Below, one piece after another: positions 57,657-64,000 of a stretch of 64,000 nucleotides of DNA. The DNA comes from Tritrichomonas musculus (lineage: Eukaryota; Parabasalia; Tritrichomonadida; Tritrichomonadidae), in the NCBI GenBank assembly GCA_039105265.1, contig JAPFFF010000007.1, positions 434,001 through 498,000 on the forward strand, given 5' to 3'. Within the stretch, counting starts at the first letter, position 1, and every line of letters begins with the position of its first letter. Under the pieces are notes generated by a model, which saw only the letters and a program-made list of their open reading frames with translations, was not told the origin of the DNA and did not search any database. Made by a program: the position numbers and the translations under genes.

Positions 57657-59162
57657 CTATCCTTTAATCACACCAAGTGGAACAAGTCTTGCAACTTTCT
57701 TAGATAGCCCTACACGGTCGCATGCTTCAATAACTTTTTCAATATTTTTGTAAGATTCAGGAGCTTCTTCGACAATAGTGTCTTTATTTGCAGCTTTCAT
57801 TTCAATTCCTTTTGCAGCCAATTCATTTTCAATATCTTCAGCATTTATTTCATTTCTACATTTTGATCTAGACATTGTTCTTCCTGCGCCATGACAAGTT
57901 GATCCAAATGAATTATTGACATCTTCAGGTGTACCGACGAGTATATAAGAAGCAGTTCCCATAGAACCTCCAATTAATACAGGTTGCCCGACATCTTTGT
58001 ATTTGATAGGAATTTCAGATTTGCGATCTGTTCCAAATGATCTTGTTGCTCCTTTTCTATGAACAATGAATTCTTTTTCAACACCATCTACAACATGTTT
58101 TTCGATCTTGGCTATATTGTGAGCTACATCATATATTAAATCCATTTGTAAATCATTTCGACCAAGAACTTCTTTGAAAGCAACCCTAACAAAGTGCATA
58201 ATTATTTGACGATTACACCATGCAAAATTACATGCAGCGCCCATGGAATGCAAATATCGTGAACCAAGTTCACTGGAAACTGGAGCTGATGATAATTGTG
58301 GATCTGGGAGATTTGAGTTTTTGCATTTAATTTCCATTTCTTTAATAAAATCGTCAGCTACTTGATATCCTAGACCACGTGAGCCAGTGTGAATCATAAT
58401 AATCACTTCACCAACAACAAGACCCATTGTTTGGGCCGCTTTTTCATCAAAAATTTGATCTACAACTTGTATTTCAACGTAATGATTTCCTGAACCAAGA
58501 GTTCCAAGTTGGCTGATACCTCTTGATTTTGCTCTATCAGAAATAAGTGATGCGTCTGCATAAGTAACATGACCACCTTCTTCACAATTTTCTAAATCTT
58601 CGATTACTCCATATCCATGATCAACAGCCCATTTGGCGCCATTGGTCAAGATATCTGGCATATCTTTTTTGGTAATAAAATTCTTTCTTTTTCCACCAAC
58701 ACCTACAGGAATGTATTTAAAAAGACAATCAACCAATTCTTTTTTATGCGATATAACTTCTTCTTTTTTCAAATGAGTTGTGACACATCTAACACCACAA
58801 TTAATGTCATATCCTACACCACCTGGAGAAATAACACTTTCTGGATCACTCATATCAAATGCAGCAACACCTCCAATTGAAAATCCATATCCAGAATGCA
58901 TATCTGGCATTCCATATGAGTATCTTGATATTCCAGGTAATGTAGCTACATATGCAATTTGGATTATTGAAGGTAAACCTCGAACCGGATTTTGCTGCCA
59001 TTCGCGAAGTTCAGTAAAAGCAAGTTCAGCCATTTCTGGAGTAGCATAAAAGCGACCAGGAACGCGCATATTCGGAACAAAACCAATTGGAATTTCATAA
59101 ACATCAGGTTCGATTTGTTTTATTAAGTCAATGTTGAATTCAATTTGTGCTTGATCTGTCAT
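57657..59162 (-). CDS. rtcB: RtcB RNA-splicing ligase
   Basis: From the ATG at 59162 the product has 501 residues, the usual RtcB length. Metal- and GTP-binding motifs are visible: YDINCGVR (about 113-120), GTLGSGNHYVEIQ (about 220-232), HTGSRGLG, and the guanylation region FGSTCHGAGRTMSR (about 417-430). RtcB joins 2',3'-cyclic-phosphate and 5'-OH RNA ends in tRNA splicing and repair, using GTP and Mn. The longer frame to 59222 adds 20 hydrophobic residues that are unlike the family. It is divergent from the phosphatase gene at 59275. Confidence 0.97.
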   Translation of the reverse strand: MTDQAQIEFNIDLIKQIEPDVYEIPIGFVPNMRVPGRFYATPEMAELAFTELREWQQNPVRGLPSIIQIAYVATLPGISRYSYGMPDMHSGYGFSIGGVAAFDMSDPESVISPGGVGYDINCGVRCVTTHLKKEEVISHKKELVDCLFKYIPVGVGGKRKNFITKKDMPDILTNGAKWAVDHGYGVIEDLENCEEGGHVTYADASLISDRAKSRGISQLGTLGSGNHYVEIQVVDQIFDEKAAQTMGLVVGEVIIMIHTGSRGLGYQVADDFIKEMEIKCKNSNLPDPQLSSAPVSSELGSRYLHSMGAACNFAWCNRQIIMHFVRVAFKEVLGRNDLQMDLIYDVAHNIAKIEKHVVDGVEKEFIVHRKGATRSFGTDRKSEIPIKYKDVGQPVLIGGSMGTASYILVGTPEDVNNSFGSTCHGAGRTMSRSKCRNEINAEDIENELAAKGIEMKAANKDTIVEEAPESYKNIEKVIEACDRVGLSKKVARLVPLGVIKG

Positions 59163-59274
59163 TATAAAAATCTTGGAAATTAAAAATTGTGAAAGAAATT
59201 TTAGAAACCCACCAAAAATCAATAAAACCGTCTTGTATGGTCAAATGATAGGTCAAAAATTGTAAAGCAAAAAT

Positions 59275-60222
59275 ATGAGTGATTTTGATCCTGATGTAAT
59301 CATTGAAATTATCAGACAAGGAAATTCTGTTCCTGAAGAACAGCTTGTTCCTCTTTTAATCAAATTAATGGAAGTGCTGTATACAGAAAACAACGTTATC
59401 GAACTATCATCACCAATCACAATATGTGGCGATATTCATGGCCAGCTCTATGATCTATTTGAGCTTTTTGATAGGGCTACGAATAATGCAGGCATAGGCA
59501 ATCAAAAGTTTCTATTTATGGGCGATTATGTTGATCGGGGACGCTTTTCAATAGAAACATTTGCATACTTAGCTGCTCTCAAATTGAGATATCCAGGCCA
59601 ATTTTTTTTATTACGTGGAAATCATGAATGCCGACAAGTTAACCAAATGTATGGATTTTACAATGAAACACAAATGCTTTATGGCCATGCAGGAGTGTGG
59701 ACATTTTGTAATGACGTTTTTGATCTTCTTCCAATGGCGGCTTTAATTGACGGACGCGTATTTTCTGTTCATGGTGGTCTCTCTCCTAAAATTACACTTA
59801 TCGAAAGCATTGCACTTTTGAATAGACAGGCTGAATTACCGAGTAATGGACCTTTGTGCGATTTATGCTGGAGTGATCCTGAAGATATTCAGATATGGAA
59901 AGAAAATCAAAGAGGAGCCGGATGGATATTCGGCGCACCTCAAGCTAAAGAGTTTTGCTTTAATAATGGACTTGATTTTGTTACAAGGTCACATCAACTT
60001 GCTATGGAAGGCTATAAATGGTTTTTTGATCATAAGTTAGTTACTGTTTGGTCGGCTCCAAATTATATGTATAGATCAGGTAATAAAGCATGCGTGATGA
60101 AGTATCACCCAACTCTTTCAAAATCAGGTTCTTTACCATATGATATAGTAATGTTTGATCCTCGTCCAGAAAATTTAAGGAAACAACCTGAAGAAGTTCC
60201 AAACTCACCTTATTTCTTATAA
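59275..60222 (+). CDS. PPP Ser/Thr phosphatase, PP2A/PP4/PP6-type catalytic subunit
   Basis: The product has 315 residues. Metal-binding motifs are intact: GDIHGQ (52-57), GDYVDRG (83-89), RGNHE (114-118), then HGGLSP and SHQLAMEGY. RQVNQMYGFYNE is the PP2A-group phrase. The protein ends SPYFL, like the PP2A tail (DYFL) whose last Leu is methylated. The loop that reads NYCYR in PP2A is NYMYR here; the Cys is the residue that microcystin attacks. PP2A-, PP4- and PP6-type cannot be split by eye. A close relative lies at 61,879-62,811. Confidence 0.95.
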   Translation: MSDFDPDVIIEIIRQGNSVPEEQLVPLLIKLMEVLYTENNVIELSSPITICGDIHGQLYDLFELFDRATNNAGIGNQKFLFMGDYVDRGRFSIETFAYLAALKLRYPGQFFLLRGNHECRQVNQMYGFYNETQMLYGHAGVWTFCNDVFDLLPMAALIDGRVFSVHGGLSPKITLIESIALLNRQAELPSNGPLCDLCWSDPEDIQIWKENQRGAGWIFGAPQAKEFCFNNGLDFVTRSHQLAMEGYKWFFDHKLVTVWSAPNYMYRSGNKACVMKYHPTLSKSGSLPYDIVMFDPRPENLRKQPEEVPNSPYFL

Positions 60223-60532
60223 ATGAGCTTATAAATTTAATATATGTAAAAACATCGATTAGTATTTATTATTCTATTTATTTGATCTTTTAATATTATT
60301 TATTTAATCTTTTAATATTATTTATTTATAAAGATTGAAGAATTCTTATGCCTTACTTTGCTAGTTTTCTTTGAGAAGGTCGGTTTTTGCGGTCATATTC
60401 TTGATTTGATTTCGATATTGAATTTTTTATTAAATTGAAAAGATCCTTTAAAAATTTGAGAACAATAAATTATCAATTTTTTCAATTAAACAAACAATTT
60501 TACAAAACACTGTACGTTAAAGCAAAAAATAA
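60223..60532. other. Intergenic, short direct repeat
   Basis: About 310 AT-rich bases. The phrase tttatttaatcttttaatatta is nearly repeated at about 60,276-60,325. No gene seen. Confidence 0.4.
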
Positions 60533-61588
60533 ATGGAAGAAGATTTGGATTTTATTATTTACAACATTCTTTTATCAAGAATAGATCAAAACAAGAAAAT
60601 ACAAGAATTAGTTTCATGCGATCATTTATCCAAACTTATTATTAATGCTCGGACTTATACAGAAAACGAACCAATTCTTTATCAGTTGAATGCGCCGATA
60701 ATCATTGTTGGAGATCTTCATGGAAACATAGATGACTTGGTTCGTATCTTTGAAAGATGCGGCTATCCTCCAAAAGAGAAATATCTTTTTTTGGGTGATT
60801 ATGTAGATAGAGGTTCATATAGCATTGAAGTTGTTTCACTACTAATAGCACTGAAATGCAAATTTCCAGACAATATTTTTTTACTAAGAGGAAATCATGA
60901 AACAACGCTGGTTTCACATTTTAATGGCTTATATAGTGAATGCGAAAGAAAATACAATATAAAATTATATTATCAGTTTATGAAGCTTTTTGATACTTTT
61001 CCAATTGCAGCAGTGATAAATAAATTAGTTTTTTGCGTTCATGGCGGACTTTCCCCATCGTTAAAAGATATTGAAATTTTTGAAGGATTGCCGAAGCCAA
61101 GAGAAGTTTTTTCTGGAACTATTTTCGCTGATCTATTATGGAGTGATCCAAGAGATTCAAACGAAAAATTTACTCCTAATACAAGAGGCTGCGGTTTCTT
61201 TTTCTCAGAAGATGCTTTAACCGAATTTTTAGAATACAATAATCTCCAATTTATCATTCGCTCTCATGAAGCAAAAATGTGGGGCTTTGAATGGGCTCCA
61301 AAAGATAAATGCTTGACTATTTTCAGTACTAGCGATTATTGTGGACACAAAAATGTTGGAATGATTTGCAAAATTACAGGTGATTTGTTAATGGAAAAAG
61401 AGTTTTTCGTACCACTTGAAAGTGAAGAAAAAGATAAAAGGAGAGTTATATTACCAGAATGGCTTTTAAACAAAATTGATCAATTTGATGCTCATAATTC
61501 ATTGTATCTTTTAAATGTTCTTGATTGTTACGAAAATATACTTGATCCAATTATAGATTTAGAAATTCCAATTGCGATAAATGACTAG
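60533..61588 (+). CDS. PPP Ser/Thr phosphatase, divergent PP1-like
   Basis: The product has 351 residues. Motifs include GDLHGN (Gln to Asn at the end), GDYVDRG, LLRGNHE, HGGLSPS and RSHEAKMWGFEW. The layout is closer to PP1 than to PP2A (ERCGYPPKEKYLFLGDYVD). The usual FSAPNYCGEFDNAG segment is FSTSDYCGHKNVG, with the Asn of SAPNY changed to Asp. The last 60 residues are an extra helical tail. It is probably an active but lineage-specific phosphatase; the altered toxin/substrate groove could change specificity. Confidence 0.9.
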   Translation: MEEDLDFIIYNILLSRIDQNKKIQELVSCDHLSKLIINARTYTENEPILYQLNAPIIIVGDLHGNIDDLVRIFERCGYPPKEKYLFLGDYVDRGSYSIEVVSLLIALKCKFPDNIFLLRGNHETTLVSHFNGLYSECERKYNIKLYYQFMKLFDTFPIAAVINKLVFCVHGGLSPSLKDIEIFEGLPKPREVFSGTIFADLLWSDPRDSNEKFTPNTRGCGFFFSEDALTEFLEYNNLQFIIRSHEAKMWGFEWAPKDKCLTIFSTSDYCGHKNVGMICKITGDLLMEKEFFVPLESEEKDKRRVILPEWLLNKIDQFDAHNSLYLLNVLDCYENILDPIIDLEIPIAIND

Positions 61589-61803
61589 ATTTTGTATCTT
61601 ATCTTACTATTTTGGACTTTCATATTGTTTCATAAATAAATAATAATTAGTTGAAATATTGCTCTTTACATGTCTTTCATGATAAATTATTAATACTTTT
61701 TGAATGATTTCTCAAAAAAAGCTCAGCTTTTTCGAATCAAGATAAGATTAATAAATCAAATTTGACCAAAATAATAAGCATCATCATTATAACAAAAATG
61801 CAG

Positions 61804-61804
61804 A

Positions 61805-61830
<26 letters not shown>
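61804..61830. repeat. Poly-A run of 27
   Basis: A pure A tract within the convergent spacer between two phosphatase genes. It may vary in length between strains and is a likely sequencing-error site. Confidence 0.9.
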
Positions 61831-61835
<5 letters not shown>

Positions 61836-61878
61836 TTGAATTTCAAAAAGAACAACAATATATTTAAAAGAATAAAAC

Positions 61879-62811
61879 TTAAGAAAAATATGTACTAAGC
61901 ATTTCTTCCGGCTTTTTGGTTAAACTGTCTCTGTGCGCTTCAAATCCAATAAGTTCAAAATTGCAATGTTCGTCAACTTTCATAACAGTTGCTTTATTTC
62001 CAGCACGATACATGTAATTAGGGGCTGACCAAACAGTAATAAGCTGCTCGTCAAAAAAATATTGATACCCTTCCATTGCAAGTTGGTGACTTCTTGTCAC
62101 CATCTTTAGGTTATTTAAATGCAAAAATTCTTCAACTTGAGGTTTACCAAATAAATATCCAGCACCTCTTTTGTTCAAGGTCCATTCTGTTATATTTTCT
62201 TCAGGATCAGACCAGCAAAGATCTGAAAGAGCACCTTGTGGTGGCAGATCTGTCCTTCTCTGTAATAAATCAAGCTGTTCGACCAATTTAATTTCTTTAC
62301 TCAAACCACCATGAACACAAAAGAAATGATTATCGACAATTGCCGAAATGGGAAGAAGATCAAATATTTCATTACAAAGTGTCCAAATTCCGGTATGGCC
62401 GTATACTTGGACACAATCATTATAAAATCCGTATTGTAAGTTCACTTGACGTGATTCATGATTTCCTCGAAGGAGTAAATATTTTTGTGGATGACTAACT
62501 TTTAAAGCAGCGAGATATGCAAATGTTTCGATTGAATAATAACCTCTATCAACATAATCACCCATAAATAAATAAGTTGGTTCACTATTTCCAACGCAAG
62601 ACTTAACTTTATCGAACAAATTAAATAGATCAAACAATTGTCCATGAATATCACCACAAATAATGATTGGAACTGGAAGCTCAAGAACATTGCATTCTTG
62701 ATATAAAATATCTTTTAGACGTCGCATTAAATTTACCAACTTAATTTCTGGTAAATGATTTCCTTCTTTTATTGTTTCGAGAATTTCATTTATTTCATTG
62801 TCTCCTGACAT
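61879..62811 (-). CDS. PPP Ser/Thr phosphatase, PP2A/PP4/PP6-type, paralogue
   Basis: From the ATG at 62811 the product has 310 residues. GDIHGQ, GDYVDRG, RGNHE, HGGLS and SHQLAMEGY are intact. It shares long stretches with the gene at 59,275-60,222, including the unusual NYMYR loop, so the two are recent relatives within the PP2A group. It differs in the tail (STYFS rather than SPYFL), so it may lack C-terminal Leu methylation. The longer frame adds 25 basic residues from a poly-T region and is unlikely. Confidence 0.93.
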   Translation of the reverse strand: MSGDNEINEILETIKEGNHLPEIKLVNLMRRLKDILYQECNVLELPVPIIICGDIHGQLFDLFNLFDKVKSCVGNSEPTYLFMGDYVDRGYYSIETFAYLAALKVSHPQKYLLLRGNHESRQVNLQYGFYNDCVQVYGHTGIWTLCNEIFDLLPISAIVDNHFFCVHGGLSKEIKLVEQLDLLQRRTDLPPQGALSDLCWSDPEENITEWTLNKRGAGYLFGKPQVEEFLHLNNLKMVTRSHQLAMEGYQYFFDEQLITVWSAPNYMYRAGNKATVMKVDEHCNFELIGFEAHRDSLTKKPEEMLSTYFS

Positions 62812-63036
62812 ACACGCAGGTATTGATATCAATACTTGATGGTAAAAATTTACCCTTGATTTTTTTTTTTTTTTTGGTAATTTCAAAACAATCGAAATAA
62901 TTCGTTATTTCTTAAAATAAGTTAACATTAAAATAAAAAAAAAATAAAAGCTTGTAATTTTGATTTTTATGAGTTCAATATAAAACATGTAGAAAATTAT
63001 TAACAAACTCAAAGTATGATCTTGACAGCTTTGATC

Positions 63037-64000
63037 TTACTCATTCTCATCGATATAAGATGCGAATACACTCAATATATTCAAACGAACTTGGAACTCA
63101 TCTATTTTATCTGGTGAAAGTGTATTAGAATTAAGCATATCATTTAGCCTCTTCTTTTCAGTGAAAATAAAATCATTTCCTTTTTCTGCTATTGTTTTCA
63201 TTACCCATACGTAATAACTTGTACCTTCAACTTGTTCCATATCACTGATATAATGTGGCTTCTTTCCTTTTGTTAAATAATCTTCAACAATTTGAGAAAC
63301 TTCGTCAATAACGCCTGCTTCTGAATTGAGACGACCATTTAAACCTCTTTGTGTTCCACAATAGTCATTAATGAAATCAATAAGATCTTCGGCTGTTTTC
63401 TTTCCTGAAAAAGTAATTGGGTCAGTTTCATCTTTGCAATACAACCTACAGTCGGGGAAAGATTTTAAGTCGAAATCCCAATTATAAAATTTATATAAAT
63501 CGACATCGTTTGCAACAATTTGAACACGATCATCATATTTGAAAGCTTCTGCAACTTCACGCATATGTGGAAGGAATTTTTTACATGCAACACACCAAGG
63601 ATTATAAAACATTACAAAAACACAATGGGTTGTATTTAAAATTTCATTAAAGACTCGGCCGTTTGGCTGTCTTAATGTGTAAACAAGATCTCTCGGATGA
63701 ACCTTAGTTATTCCTGTCGCCCAACGAGCAATAGATTCATGTGACATTCCTCCTTCGTATTCGTAAACAGCTTCTTTAGTATATAATTTAATAACTGGAG
63801 TCATTGAAACTCCCATTTTGTAGCAAAAATGACGATATTTCCCGCAGTTCATTGCAGCAACATTTATACCGTCTATTCCTTCGAACATTTGTCCGACATA
63901 ATTGTATTGTTCGTCAAGGACAAGAGAATATTTGCGATGTTCAGTAAAATAACGAACGATAGTTGGTATTGGACCATTTATTACAGTATCAAAATTGTCT
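63037..64000 (-). CDS. Protein disulfide isomerase-like protein, 5' end outside window
   Basis: The frame is open to the window edge, so the N terminus is missing. The visible 321 residues start inside a first thioredoxin-like domain (VAAMNCGKYRHFCYKMGV and TPVIKLY). They continue with a second thioredoxin domain whose active site is WCVAC (in FYNPWCVACKKFLPHM). The last 95 residues are helical (VIDEVSQIVEDYL and KIDEFQVRLNILSVF) and resemble the ERp29-type D domain of P5/ERp38-like PDIs. The last residues are DENE, not a classical KDEL, so ER retention is uncertain. It should form or shuffle disulfides in the secretory pathway. Confidence 0.85.
   Translation of the reverse strand, partial: DNFDTVINGPIPTIVRYFTEHRKYSLVLDEQYNYVGQMFEGIDGINVAAMNCGKYRHFCYKMGVSMTPVIKLYTKEAVYEYEGGMSHESIARWATGITKVHPRDLVYTLRQPNGRVFNEILNTTHCVFVMFYNPWCVACKKFLPHMREVAEAFKYDDRVQIVANDVDLYKFYNWDFDLKSFPDCRLYCKDETDPITFSGKKTAEDLIDFINDYCGTQRGLNGRLNSEAGVIDEVSQIVEDYLTKGKKPHYISDMEQVEGTSYYVWVMKTIAEKGNDFIFTEKKRLNDMLNSNTLSPDKIDEFQVRLNILSVFASYIDENE

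Overview
The window looks like a nuclear scaffold piece from a parabasalid protist (a trichomonad, perhaps Tritrichomonas-like). The evidence is the strongly AT-rich DNA, long uninterrupted host genes with no clear introns, short intergenic gaps, initiator-like TCAY(T/A) boxes a few bases before several start codons, and a large Polinton/Maverick element of the type abundant in trichomonads. The species cannot be fixed from sequence reading alone.

Layout. (1) 1-16,701: most of one Polinton/Maverick. It carries protein-primed DNA polymerase B, a double-jelly-roll-type major capsid protein, a probable minor capsid protein, an A32/FtsK-like packaging ATPase, a retroviral-type integrase, an Ulp1/adenain-like protease, an HNH endonuclease and about ten small or low-complexity proteins. 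Two non-coding tandem-repeat tracts (5,451-6,045 and 16,260-16,545) share a core motif. The left end lies outside the window; the right end is probably at 16,701. (2) 16,702-24,471: a transposon-rich stretch. It holds a 147-bp mini-element with a 6-bp target duplication inside a short open frame, a pogo/Tc1-mariner-like transposon whose right inverted repeat was split by a 339-bp MITE, a pseudokinase gene, a TEX261/SVP26-like membrane protein, and an older second copy of the same MITE. (3) 24,472-36,444: dense host genes for RNA biology and trafficking (WDR18/Ipi3-like, U1A/U2B''-like, fibrillarin, a Fused/STK36-like kinase, Vps33, a capping-enzyme homologue with an altered guanylyltransferase motif, a bromodomain-like protein). 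(4) 36,445-40,267: an inverted-repeat element, a short SAS-6-like protein and a type II membrane glycosyltransferase-like protein. (5) 40,678-57,410: a 3,474-residue repetitive coiled-coil protein, a candidate eIF4G-like protein, a membrane-anchored phospholipase-B-like protein and another coiled-coil protein. (6) 57,657-64,000: RtcB RNA ligase, three PPP-family phosphatases within 3.6 kb, and the C-terminal part of a protein disulfide isomerase running off the window.

How genes fit together. The Polinton genes form a self-contained set for replication (PolB), integration (integrase), virion building (capsid proteins, ATPase, protease) and possibly regulation (a basic/AT-hook protein). Fibrillarin and the Ipi3-like protein point to ribosome biogenesis; RtcB, U1A-like and the capping homologue to RNA processing. 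The Fused-like kinase, SAS-6-like protein and coiled-coil giants fit a flagellate with an elaborate cytoskeleton. These functional links are inferred from family membership; host genes here are not obviously co-regulated.
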